Part shown: one piece after another, positions 45,790 through 58,026 of the stretch | How positions within the stretch are numbered: the stretch's first letter is position 1 | Layout: each line of letters starts with the position of its first letter | Assembly: GCF_034702125.1 (NCBI RefSeq) | Contig: NC_085857.1 | Span: forward strand, 49,643,515 to 49,707,514 | Direction: 5' to 3' | DNA: 64,000 nucleotides | From: Engraulis encrasicolus | Taxonomy: Eukaryota > Chordata > Actinopteri > Clupeiformes > Engraulidae | Notes under the pieces: model-generated | What the model saw: only the letters and a program-made list of their open reading frames with translations | Told to the model about the DNA's origin: nothing | Databases searched by the model: none | Program-made: the position numbers and the translations under genes

Positions 45790-47082
45790 CAGTATATCAC
45801 GAAAGTGAATACACCCCTCACAGTTTTGCAGAGTTTTGAGTATATCTTTTCATAGGAAAGCATTACAGAAATGTAACTTTGACACAATGATTAGTGACCT
45901 TTTAACAACATATTTAACCGCTTAAATTTCTTGTTCACTCAGAAAAAAACAAAATACAGCCATTAATGTTTGAACATGTACTCACAAAAGTGAGTACACC
46001 CCAGATTAAAATCCGGTATAGAAGGGGCTATGTTGGCTCGAATCGTCTCGAAATGAAACGAAATGAAAAGGGATGACAAGGGAGGTCATCAGTGTGCGTT
46101 TCAACCTTTCTTTGCATTGAACTTTTAAATTTTGAGTCTGCATCTGCCTTAAATAGATTGGTGTGTGATTTGAATGCAATCCTATGGAGAATATCATGAT
46201 CTGCGTCAGTAGTCACAGTGCATGTTGACATGCATGTTTCTTTTAGGTGTATTTCAGATTGCCAATGTTGACAGCATTCATGCATCCCCAAACCATGTCA
46301 GTCCCACTACCATGCTTGGCTTATGAGAGGATACACCATTTTTGTAAAACTCACTTGTTTACCACCACACATGCTTGACACCATCTAAAGCAAATTTGTT
46401 TATCTTGGTCTCTTCAGACCACACGACATGGTTCCAGTGATCCATATCCTTGGTCTGTTCATCTCTCTTGAGACCAAGATAAACAAATTTGCTTTAGATG
46501 GTGTCAAGCATGTGTGGTGGTAAACAAGTGAGTTTTACAAAAAGGTGTATCCTCTCATAAGCCAAGCATGGTAGTGGGACTGACATGGTTTGGGGATGCA
46601 TGAATGCTTTCAACATTGCCAATCTGAAATACACCTAAAAGAAACATACATGTCAACATGCACTGTGACTACTGAAGCAGATCATGATATTCTCCATAGG
46701 ATTGCATTCAAAACTCACACCAATCTATTTAAGCCAGATGCAGACTCAAAATGTAAAAGTTCAATGCAAAGAAAGGTTGAAACGCACACTGATGACCTCC
46801 CTTGTCATCCCTTTTCATTTCGAGACGATTCGAGCCAACACGGTCCCTTCTCTACCGGATTTTAATCTGGGGTGTACTCACTTTTGTGAGTACATGTTCA
46901 AACATTAATGGCTGTATTTTTGTTTTTTTCTGAGTGAACAAGAAATTTAAGCGGTTAAATATGTTGTTGAAAGGTCACTAATCATTGTGTCAAAGTGAAA
47001 TTTCTGTAATGCTTTCCTGTGAAAAGATATACTCAAAAATCTGCAAAACTGTGAGGGGTGTATTCACTTTCGTGATATACTG
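45790..47082. mobile_element. Palindromic (foldback) Tc1-type element, 1293 bp
   Basis: Ends CAGTATATCACGAAAGTGAA and its inverse, TA on both sides (45,788-45,789; 47,083-47,084). Each half is a near-perfect inverted copy of the other; the turn-round is about 46,410-46,475. Both halves encode the same Tc1 transposase scrap (a GTDMVWG-like piece: TGGTAGTGGGACTGACATGG and its inverse near 46,310). It is not able to make transposase. Confidence 0.85.
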
Positions 47083-47619
47083 TAGACCACTAGGCTAGTT
47101 CAGTTGTTGGCGGTGGATTTATGTTGATTTATAAATACAAGTCCTTTAGTAGGCTAGTAGGCTAACTAATTAATGCGAGCATGACCTACTGTGTCATGCT
47201 AAACAAGCAGGAAGCTGGGCATTCTTGGCGACTCTGAGAACTATAATACAGGCCAAGTCGTCATTGTTATAAGATGGTAATAACATCATCAAATATTTGC
47301 CCTGTTGAATGGATGTACGTTTTTGCGTCACGTCCTGTTGATGCTAAAATTACGTGCACTGTTACATCAAGATTCATGAACTTGTCAGCAGTGCAGCCAG
47401 CCTTCTTTCTATGGCCGTAATGTAATCGTTTACAGCTCTCGAAATGAGCAGACAGCTCAGCTGCTTGGTGCATACTCTTACCAATCGGTCTATATTATTC
47501 CCTCTTGCATTATTTATTTTCAGGCGGTGGAAGAAGCACTTGCAGGTATGCTACCGACCAGGCTCCTCAACACCAATCCGAGACGGAAGATGAAACGGGA
47601 TGAAGCAGTTAGATTGAGG

Positions 47620-48873
47620 TAAACATCTACACACCCCTGTTCAAATTCCAGGTTTTTGTTACGTAAAAAATGACAGAAAACAAACTTAAAGCTTTAAAAG
47701 GGAAGAATAGAAAATAAAACTTCTATTAACATTGTTGCATAAATATGCACACCCTTAAACTAATACCTTGTTGCAGCACCTTTGGCTTCTATCACCGAAC
47801 TCAGTCTTTTGGGTAAGAGTCTATCAGCATGGCAAACATAGAAGTGACAATATTTGTACACGTATCTTTGCAAAAAGTACTCCAAATCTGACAGATTGCG
47901 AATGCATCTCATCTGCACAGTCCTCCTCAGATTGCCCAACAGATGTTCCGTGTCATACAGGACTGAACTCTCCCACTCCCAGTCCAGGTCTCTGCGGTCT
48001 TCTGAAAAGGACAATCTCATCATCCCCCGAGCCAGACTCCGTACTGTTGGTGACAGAGCTTTTTGTGTTGCTGCCCCCACGCTCTGGAACAGTCTACCTC
48101 CCAACATACGCCAGGTCCCCACACTGGCTACGTTGAAATCACATCTATTCACAGAGGCATATGGACTTTAACTTCACTGGCCCATCCCCTCCCCCTTTAT
48201 GCCACTACAATGGCCCCTGTGGAACTGTTCTAAATTCCAACCTCCATGACTTAAGCCCCAGTTACAACTGAAGAACGATAATCACATAGCATGATGCTGT
48301 CACCTTCATGCTTCACTTTACGCTTGGTGTTACCTTGGCAATGAGGTGTTGTTACCTTTTGTAATTATGTCCAAAATGTTAAACCTCGGTTTCACCTGAC
48401 CATAATACATCTTCCCACATGCATTTGGGAGATTACAGAAGTATTTTTTGCAAAATGTACTCCACCGAGATTTAACTTTTTGGTCATAATTCGAAAGGGT
48501 ATATTTGGCACAAAACATCACCCCAACAACACCATACTTTAAGTGAAGGGAGCCTTGTTGGGTGATCTGAGGAGGACTGACTGTGGGAGATTGCACTCGC
48601 AGTCTTTCTGATTTGGAGGGCTTTGCAAAGAGGGGTGCACGAATATTGCCATATTAATGTGTGCCATGCTGAGACTCTTACCCACAAAAGACTGTGCTGT
48701 AATGAAGGCCAAAGGTGCTGCAACTAAGTATTAATTTAAGGGCGTGTACATTTTTGCATTGCATTGCATTGATTAATAGTTTCGATTGAAGGAGGGAAAA
48801 GCTGTGAATTTATTTGTCTTCACAAAAACCTGACATTTGAAGAGGGGTGTGTAGACTTTTGGGAGCCACTGTA
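47620..48873. mobile_element. Second Tc1-type element, interrupted by a LINE tail
   Basis: Ends TCTACACACCCCTGTTCAAAT (left, truncated) and GAGGGGTGTGTAGACTTTTG...CCACTGTA (right) are inverted. Inner pairs also match (CAGCACCTTTGG near 47,776 against CCAAAGGTGCTG near 48,709). The middle 47,900-48,240 is a LINE fragment in place of the transposase. The frame is lost. Confidence 0.75.
47900..48240 (+). mobile_element. 3' end of a LINE-type reverse-transcriptase ORF
   Basis: In one frame to the stop at 48,169-48,171: RLRTVGDRAFCVAAPTLWNS, then LPPNIRQVPTLATLKSHLFTEAYGL. This is the characteristic C-terminus of fish non-LTR retrotransposon polyproteins. The upstream reverse transcriptase is missing (5' truncation). 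Confidence 0.8.
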
Positions 48874-51129
48874 CATGTAGAAATTATGTGTTCATATCTC
48901 TAACCCTCTTGGTTTAGCATGATAATGAAAAGAACTGTGAGCAAAAATGTGGCAAGCAGAAAACCAGAGTGGCTAGTGACTTGGGAAAACCCAACTGTGG
49001 CCGGAGAGCAAAACATTAATGTCAAACCCTTGTCTGTACCCAGACATGGGTTCCTACCAGGTGTACGGATACCCAAACACAACCACATCGTATGCAAAGC
49101 GCAAGTCTGAATTAAATTTTCTACACACATGTACCTAAAAAGTGTACCACAGTCACCGTGTAGTTTGAATACTTTTACTTGAAGGAGAGGATTGTGCACA
49201 CAGGTGCAGTACGAAGGTCAACTGTAGTTTTCAGAGTGAGGAGTCTGCACACTTAGAATCGTTTTTGTTGCGTTTTATTTTTTCATGGCAGGATAACGTA
49301 CCTCAACAGTCTTCTTCAGATTCTCTACAAACACAGTCTGAGTGGTGATTAGAACATGCCTGGCATCCAAGGGTGTGGCCAGTTTGTTAACCCTTAACAC
49401 TCTACACTTTACAATTATAATTATTTTACACTGTCTGGACAAGATGTAGAATACTACTGAGCGACAGTGATATGTCATGTTCTTAATACTGTTATATCCT
49501 GTCATTACAGACAAGGCGGCCGGAAACGTTGATGACCTCAATGACACTGGCTAGGTGAAGGACATCAACAAAATGGCATCAGGTCACCAGACATCAGCTC
49601 ATAATCCACAACATCATCAACCATTTTGCGCCAAAAATGAAGCCGTTCACATACCATGGCATCCTAAGCAGGTAATTTCATACCTCTCAGTAACCTCAGA
49701 ATGTATTAACAGAATAAACAAAATTATCACTTCCCATAATTTCTACCACATGTTTCAATAGGCAGCACTACACTACTATGCAACAGTGAGAGAGAGCGGG
49801 CAAGGACAAGTAAAGCGGACCTACACTACAGCAAGACTTTGACACTTCTCCACGTTCGAGGCAGCCATCACCCCCACCGTTGAGCAGCGGCTATGTGTAA
49901 CCCCCAAAAGTGGAGATGATCCGACGATGTGTGCGTGTGTGTGTGTGATGTATGATATTGTAACACTTCAGTCCTTCTTTTATACTATACAGTGTATACA
50001 TATACATTTGTGGGTTTGTTTAAAAACCATTGCTGAGGTTAAGAAATGCATTATGACAAATACATCTGATTCAGGTGTACTGTCTTTTATTTGCCACAAA
50101 TAAATCACATCCTGGAAACCTGTACGATGTGTGGATTTAAAGATCTGCCAGATCTTTGTGACGGCACAGGATTGCAGTGGAACCCAAACATAGCCTACGA
50201 ATCCCATCTCACCAACTGCCGATATGCAGTATGCCTGATTTTTCCTGTACAGCAAAGAAATGTAGAGATTGTGCCTTCATCAAGAATAGGTCATTTGGAT
50301 TCACAACAATTATTCAATTTACTTTGTGCGTGTGGTGTTGCTACTGTTATTATTATGTTACTAGTGACCCCTTTAGTTGAGTTCCATAGTCTACATGAAA
50401 TCTCTGCACTTGTGTTACCACTATTGGGATTGGCAGCTCCCTTAATGAAAATGAGAAAAACTTGCCTGGATGAAATGTTATGAACTGTATGCGTTGTGCT
50501 GCTTGCTGAAGTAACATGACACCCACATCACCTTCCAGAAATAAAGTGTATACAGGCTACCTAACCAGAGTCCTAGAGACCTATTGCTGCTGTGTGATGA
50601 AATCCAGGCAAAGGCCCAAAAGCTTTGGCAATTGCTGCAACATGTAAAAAAGGTAGACAGATTAGGCCCCTGCAGATATGGCATGTGTACCGGTAGATGG
50701 ATTCACCAAATTCTTTAACCACTTAAATGGCTTGGGTCAGACAAGCTGGGCTGCACACTGACCTCTTCCATGTTGCCCATGTGGTTTCGTTGGCTGTGTG
50801 TGACAACCTCCGTACAAGGGCCGCCGATCAGCAACTGAAGGCAGATTTTTTTTTTTTTAATGTCTGCACCTTTTTTATTAAATGTATTGCATTGCACTGG
50901 TATCACATTGCATTAAATGTACTAGCCAAGTGACACAGAGAGCAGGTAAATACAGTGTATTGATCTGTACCATTTATGTCACTTCTTAAAGATTCAATTA
51001 TTCAACTCTATATTCAAAGAGGCCGGTATTGCTCTACCATTTTCCACTAATTGCAGTACTTTGAGAAAGTGATCTTTCTAGCCTAATCATTCATTGTGCT
51101 TGTGTCAGTATTGTAGTGTCATTGTTTAT

Positions 51130-51863
51130 TTACAGTGTGTCGACGCCATCTACTGGATACTCAGCGCACGGTTCATTTTCTAGCCACTTCATCATTTTCA
51201 TTCCAAAGCACAGAGTGAGCTCTTTGATGCAATGTAGGCTAAATTCACCTAGAGCTCTAGTTGTGTATATCCAATGACTTATGTAGACCTCCTTGTGTAT
51301 ACCCGTTGTGGATCGCTGAATACATAGCCTACAAAATCCATAATCCCCAGCTATGGAGAACACGACAGTGGCAAAATGAATGATTGTTCCAACCGATTTC
51401 AATAAAGGTTCTCTGATCTGACCGCTTGAATTGACTATCCGGCTCCCTATTTTATTGCAATGCTTACCAGCAAAAGTATCAAACACACTTGAATCCTTAT
51501 AGCCTACATTACAAATATCTGACTGGACCATCGTAGGAAACAGGTTTGTACCGGTATGTCTCTCAGTCATGCAGTACACGGAGCTGGATTTCAGTGAAAC
51601 ATTGCACTTACAACATGTTAACTTAAGGTCTCTGTAAACGTGCATTTTGGTCTTCTTTGCAAAACAACTTTGTCATCATGCCAAATGCCTAGCCTGCTAA
51701 CTTTAAGCTCTTAAAACGCACTCGTCGTGAGCAAAATGAAGCTTGACAGGACACGAACCATAGCATATTTGATGAAATGTCTACTCACTTTATTCCTCAT
51801 CTGCTGTCTGCGAATCTCAACAAGTTCGCCCATGAAATAAACAATTAAAAACAATGTTTTCAT
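51130..51863 (-). CDS. Candidate two-exon gene of T1, unrecognised
   Basis: Exon 1 51,863-51,789 (ATG, MKTLFLIVYFMGELVEIRRQ to QMRNK, donor GTGAGT). Exon 2 from 51,654 or 51,651 (acceptor TTTTGCAAAG or three bases later, both phase 0) to the TAA at 51,130-51,132: about 199 codons. A 171-codon ATG frame (51,645) lies inside exon 2. A CCKCNVSL cluster and a long mixed region are seen; no family is recognised. AATAAA overlaps the stop. The weak acceptor and lack of any domain keep this low; it may be chance. Confidence 0.3.
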
Positions 51864-53579
51864 AAAAATGGTAAGCAATAGAGGTATATGCAACCTTCAG
51901 TCATTCCACTCGTCAGTAAACGCCAGCTGCAGTTACCGTAGCAACGATATCAACAATTGCTCTTCAGATCTGTGTCTGATTATTTCAGACTAAACAAACT
52001 TCCGCCTCGTTGGTTATGCTAATCAGTGGGAGGAGATTGTCGGTACCTTACCTGTCGCTTCTGCCTTATCTGTCGCTCTTGTCACCTGATTGGCTGAAAT
52101 GAACGATCCATGTGTTAGAGGCTGTCCGGGTTATCGCCTGTTCATAAACAATCGTATTTTAAGTTTTCCTGGTAGACTGTTCGTTTTTATTTAATAACAA
52201 AACACCGTGAAGCAGAACATTAACATTGAAATCGCGTCGCATTCATCGATCTTAATGTACTGAAATGAATTTCGACACAGGCTTGTTATACCCCCTGGTT
52301 TACTATGTTTACTGCTAAGCTAATGTAGCACGTTGTGTAACACACGACCACCGGTACATTAAGTTTATATTGGCCGCGAAATATTTTACATCTGTAAGTT
52401 AATACAGTATACTATTTTACATCTATAACCTATCTATAGCCTACTATTTCCACGATCTGCTTACCTTGATCCCCACAGATACCACGCAAAACGCCAAAAT
52501 ACGAGGGAATGCACTCATTGACTGAATATTGCTACTGTGACAGACTGAGCAAGTGGCTGGATTACATTAACTTGCTTTTCGTTTTTACCTGGTAACAATT
52601 ATATAATAATTATATTCTCTATAACATAACAACGTTAAAAATGCAACTAAGTAGAAGCTTGCAGGGACACCAGTGTTTTATTTCACCTTTATTTTGGAAT
52701 TCCCAGATGCCAGTTTAAATCAGCTGAAATAACTTACAGTATTAAGTAATGTGCCATTTATTTATTTATTTTTTAAAAACAACAACAAAAAAACAAACAA
52801 ACAAACAAAAACTTATACACTGCATACCCCTACTTGAATAAAAATAACATTTTGTTAAACAGGTGCATGAGTAAGGGACAGCTCTTCCACATACCCATGT
52901 CATTGTAATGGGGGCAGGCGTTTGTTTACATTTCAAAAAAACATCTTCATTTATTCCCAATAACATTCAAAAGGTTATGCAACATCAGCAGACAACTAGC
53001 AAACAGACAGTGATACCTTTTGGGATGGTATTTGGATTAGGCCTATGTTAAGAAGGTTTTTAATACAATCAAAGTCTGCCCCCATTAGAATAGCTCAGAT
53101 CTCAGAAAGAGCTGAGTCAAAAGAATGCCATCATCACCGGGTAGCCTACTGACAAGTCAAGGGTAGCATGAGCTATACAACAGCATATTGAAATTGGCAG
53201 AAACTATCTTTTAAGAGACAAATGGTTGAGTAATCCAGTGCCACTTTGATGTTATGGGCATTCTAATTTACCAGAAATCACCAGACATAACCTTCCATTC
53301 ATTTTCAATGTTTTTTTTTCTTCTGGTGAGTTAGAATGTCCATACCACCAAAGCACCAAAGCAATCTATGGGACAATGAAGAGGGAAGTGTGGGTGACCA
53401 GATCACAAAAAAAAACAGCTGGCATCAAAGCATCAAGGATATCTGGGCTTCTATAACCCTGATGCAATGCCACTGCCCATTGACTTCAATGGTGCGACAC
53501 CTTCCATTCTGACACACATTGAGACACACTGCCATGCAAAGCAAGTAAGAGTGTGGGAAGATATAATCACAAATAGTAG

Positions 53580-56500
53580 CTACATTCCTGTCCTGATGCA
53601 TCTGCCAGATGGCAATCTAGCAAAGAACTTGTGCCGAGGGTGCAGTAACACATGGAGAACCATGATGTGACGCAGTATGTGATGGTTTATTAGCAGTTTT
53701 GTGGTTGTAGTGTCTTCTACAGGGTTCACAAGAAGTGTAGATTTTGCAGAGGTTTTGGTGGCCCATGACTGGTCCTGGATGGTGCACCACCTCCACCGAA
53801 TCTCCCCTGATGCTGATGAGTTGGACATGCTGGAAATGTCATCTAAAGTTTGGCAAAGAGAGAAGATTAGAGGAGAGTGCGTGCGTGCGTGCGTGTGTGT
53901 GTGTGTTATTAACCCATTTTAACCTGATGCTGCATACACGATGCATTGTCCAAGGCGCCTAAAGTGACATGGGTGCATTCCAATATGCAGACTCCTGTCC
54001 ATTCTCATGCAAGATGATGGTCTTGGCTTTTAAATGCAACTAATTTCATGTTTTTATGTGCCTCAGAGGCTGAGCAAGTTAGGTTTTTACCGCCCCTGGC
54101 AAAAAGTATGGAATCACCTGTCGTGGAGGATGTTCATTCAGTCATTTTTATTTTTTAGAAATATGATGGATCACAGACCTGACTCAGAACTGAACTCATT
54201 TCAAAGGGCAACTGTCTGGCCTTAAGAAACACCAAAAGAAATCATGAAAAGTAATTCCATTAGTAAGTAAGAGTTACTTTTTTAGAGCATGCATAGGGAA
54301 AAAAAATATGGAATGACTCAGCTCTGAGGAAAAAAATATGGAATCATGAAAAACAAACACACAAACAAGCACTTCAAAAACTTTTTCTGGATTTTGGAAC
54401 AACGTACAGCCTCGGAGTAATAGTATTAATGAGAAAAAACGGTATCCTTTATCAATTTGGCTTCAAATGTCTCTGATTACAGTGACAGAACATCTTGGGA
54501 CCTTGCCATTGACCATTTAAAAGTGATACTGTCCCATTTTTGGAAATAAGCTCATATTACACATCCCCTTGAGTTAAATAACTGACTTTTACCTTTCTCC
54601 TGTACTTTCAACCGTTCTCTGAGAACGGCAGTGCAAATTTTACCTCCGAGCTAGCAGTTAACATGGACTCCTATGAGACCAGTTAGCCGCCAGCTGAAAT
54701 GAGTTCAGTTCTGAGTCGGGTCTGTGATCCATCATATTTCTAAAAAATAAAAACGACTGAATGAACGTCCTCCACGACAGGTGATTCCATACTTTTTGCC
54801 AGGGACTGTATATGGGTTGTAATAACCAACCTACCGTAGAGCACATTTGTTGTCAATGAGTAATGTCGTTGACCGCCCTCCTCCTCCAGGTGAGCCATTC
54901 GTGTACATCCGTGGACTGGCAGCAACACAGCATCTGAACAGACAAAATCCAAGGCGACATTGCAGTACAAAAATATTAGATTACAGTCTTGCATTACATT
55001 TTGTGGTAATGCAGTTATGAGTGTTACAACACACCCCAGTTGCAGGCTTATTATTGTGCTTCTGGGTTCACTCTGTTTATCTAAGTGGCCTCTGTCTTCA
55101 GTCTACAAGAAAGTAAGCTGTATCTGTTGTGTCTCATCTGAATTTTAATATAATACTCCTCTTGTAGAATATACCCCATGTGGACTTTGGGAATCATAGA
55201 CGTTTTGACATTTATTTTTTCCACAATTAAGACCTCTGTGTCATATTCCCAAGGAATGGTAGCATCGCATCTGCTCTGCTGTGCTGAGTCAAAGTAATTC
55301 ATAAGCCTACTGGTTGTGTTTTCCCTGCCCATTCACAACTTTGATGGCCTGCAATTTATTCAGATGTGTTCTACAACTTTTTGATGAAACTTCCATTTTA
55401 CATTTGATACCACAAACTAGGCTTACTTGTTGTGCTGTGTGGATTTTTGTTAAGCAGGGATCTCACTTACCAATTAGCATGTTCTCCTCTTGTTACCAGC
55501 ATCAGTCTGAACCTGACTGGACACATGTGCACGTCACCATATGTGAACTCTGAGGGCAAGTGTAGAAGCCTGGCAAATAAAGACAGGAATAAGTCTCAGT
55601 ATCACTGTAGGCTGTACAGCAGGGGTGGGCAACTTTCATTATAAGGTGGGCCAACATTTTTAATTACCACAATCAGTGGGCCACATCACCACGCACTTGA
55701 GAGAATTTACAAAAGGATACTTCACTTTTTCTTTATTTATACCTGAATGCTTACACTATTGATTTATAGGGGGTTAAAAACTGTCCTTTTTCTTTTTTTA
55801 AAAAGTGAGAAGTTGGGCTGCATGTGGCGCCCGAGCCTCCAGTTGCCCATCCCTGCTGTACAGTATCCTAACAGAAAGGCTCTCATAGTATTTCAAATAA
55901 TGGTCTATATAAAAACGGGTTATAATAGGTACAGTGCAGCATAAACAGGGTTGAGGGGGTGGTTTCTTTTATTTCGTTGTACCTACCGAGTAGTTTAGCC
56001 AATGTCTGTGTGACACGTTCATGCTGCCACCTCCACAGCATCCTCTTCACAACCGCAGGGGCAAAACACCTGAAAACATAATAATGTAATCCTTTTTCAG
56101 TCCAAGATATAGACTAGAAAATGAGTGACAGCATCACAATCAGGTATGCAAGTGTAGTGGACCCCCCAATTTTTGTCTTTTTGTTATTCCCTTATTCTCA
56201 CTCCCTGTCTTTTTGTTGTCCTGTCAGAAGTTGTCTTTTAGTTTAATTATGCTGTTGCACGTTCTCGCCAATAGATGGCATCATAGGACCAGCAATGAGT
56301 GCAGAGACCCTCTATGGTGCAGTAGCCAGTGACTTCGGTCACATAAAGAACGAAACGTGGAAGTGACAGGCTTTGTTATGATACAGAAGGCAGCAGTGTC
56401 AGCTGTACAGTTATGCTGAGGAAAATGTAAATAAACAACGAACTCAGCAAAACTCAACACACTTGAGGACCTTATGGATTGAGTGTGCAACATAAGCATT

Positions 56501-57467
56501 CACGCAATAATGCCACCAGGTCACATTTAAGATTTAACTAGGAGTATTTTGTTATGGATCTTATGTAGTGATAGACTTACCATTTCTTGTTATGGCATAT
56601 CTGGCCTATTCCCAAGAGAAGGCTGATGTCCCAGTCTGTTGATCTGATTTTGACGTCGGCAAGATGCTTCGTGCTGTCTGGGTTTCAAACCTAGTGGTGA
56701 AATGACAAGGGATTTTATGTAAACAAAATGCTTATTTCAGTAAGTGTACATACAGTAAACAGATCTAAGAAGTTCCCAGAGCACCCTACGATAGCTGGCA
56801 TGGTTGGCACAAAGACCCAAAGAGCAAAATTGTCCCAAGATTGTCTTCCAAACAATTCCACTCCAAACATTTTCCTTCTGAAATAAACAATGTCCATATC
56901 CAATCAAACCTCAGTAGGCAGCTATCTCGTCAGGTCGGCCTTACCATAGACACATCTGTGGCCCGTAAATTTACAATCTCAAACGTCATCACCATATAAG
57001 CCATGGCACAACACAAGCGTTTATTTTTATAATAAACAAGATATCTCGGCACGTTTGCGCTAGTTATCTGCACACTGATTGTTAGCGAATGCCCGAAATA
57101 GTGTAGAGCTAGCTGCCATTTATAGCAAAGTCGCCTAATTCCGCCCGTCTCCCAATTCCGCCCGCCTACTTATAAGTGATGATAGTTACTTATGTATCCA
57201 CTATTTAAGTGAAGTGATCAGTGAAGTGGACGGAATATGGCGACCTTACTATATGTTATGCTAGCTAGGGTCAAGTCATCTCATCCAAACTAGCCACAGT
57301 AAGGGGGGAATTACGCTTCAAATGAACGGGAATGACTAAAAACTTTAGAAATATATTGTTAGAATGTACCGTATACAAGGTTAGTCTATGAGGTTAAATA
57401 GTTTTCTTACATATATATCTCAGTTACGTACCTTATCTTCTGCACGAATCGAGGCCTCCTGTTTCAT
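53580..57467 (-). CDS. Six-exon gene of element T2, 233 residues, unrecognised
   Basis: Exons: 57467-57432, 56877-56754, 56677-56581, 56069-55987, 54933-54835, 53842-53580. Total 702 nt. All five introns are GT-AG with matching phases (0, 1, 2, 1, 1); donors GTACGT, GTATGT, GTAAGT, GTAGGT, GTAGGT. The protein starts MKQEASIRAEDK, then KENVWSGIVWKTILGQFCSL, ASYRRVLWELLRS, TKHLADVKIRSTDWDISLLL, FAPAVVKRMLWRWQHERVTQ and TNVLYDDISSMSN. It is rich in Trp, Arg, His and Cys, has no signal peptide, and shows no DDE, zinc-finger or helicase motif that I can name. It is probably the element's transposition protein or an accessory factor, by position only. The acceptor of exon 3 (GAAACCCAG) is weak and the last 45 residues may include intron. 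A Tc1-type insertion lies in the last intron. Confidence 0.55.
54090..54810. mobile_element. Non-autonomous Tc1-type element in T2
   Basis: CCCTGGCAAAAAGTATGGAA (54,095 on) and its inverse near 54,785-54,805 start about 110-bp inverted repeats, with CAGTCCCTGGC at the right tip as in common fish Tc1-like termini. The left tip is damaged. The middle is non-coding. It lies in the last intron of the T2 gene. Confidence 0.75.
55620..55855. mobile_element. Non-autonomous hAT element (236 bp)
   Basis: Starts CAGGGGTGGGCAACTTTC and ends AGTTGCCCATCCCTG, with a perfect 8-bp duplication CTGTACAG (55,612-55,619 and 55,856-55,863). It is nested in an intron of the T2 gene. Confidence 0.88.
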
Positions 57468-57820
57468 TGGCACGAATGCATGAAAAATCCTGTCAGGGAG
57501 CGGAGCAGTTAACTGCAGCCGTTTGTTTACAGTTGTTACCAGGGCAACGCAGCTAGGACCCCAAAGCGACAGATAAGGCAGAAGCGACAGGTAAGGTACC
57601 GACAGAGATTATTTAAATATTCATATTTCTGCTCGCGCGCGTGAGGAAATTCATGTCACCTCTCGCGCGTGAAATGGTGTTTGCGCGCGCGTGGCAGCGT
57701 TTGCGCGCGCGCGCAGAGCAAAATCGCGCGCGCGAGAGTGTCTACACGCGCGCGCAGAATAAAATACCTCGCGTGAGCAGTAAGTGGCGCTCGTGGACAT
57801 TTTGTCCACATAATGACGCC

Positions 57821-58026
<206 letters not shown>

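Larger units (their letters stand above)
52038..57604. mobile_element. Element T2: 5.57 kb, 40-bp perfect terminal inverted repeats, 5-bp target duplication
   Basis: Left end TGTCGGTACCTTACCTGTCG continues for 40 bases, exactly inverse to the right end. GAGAT is duplicated (52,033-52,037 and 57,605-57,609). The empty site is visible in the other terminus of T1 (AGTGGGAGGAGATAATTTAA in inverse at 43,421-43,440), where GAGAT occurs once. Each end has two TGTCGCT repeats. It contains a six-exon minus-strand gene that begins 88 bases inside the right inverted repeat. I cannot place the TGTCGGTACC end and 5-bp duplication in a named superfamily. Confidence 0.88.

Noticed and set aside
48919..49110. 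63-codon plus frame inside T1
   Set aside because: It could be an exon of the decayed T1 gene but no phase-consistent neighbours or domain were found.
49514..49552. Short exon-like piece between CATTACAG and GTGAAG
   Set aside because: It ends in a stop in its open frame and has no partner exons.
50091..50483. 130-codon plus frame with several Cys residues
   Set aside because: No zinc-finger spacing, no splice partner, ends in hydrophobic AT-rich translation.
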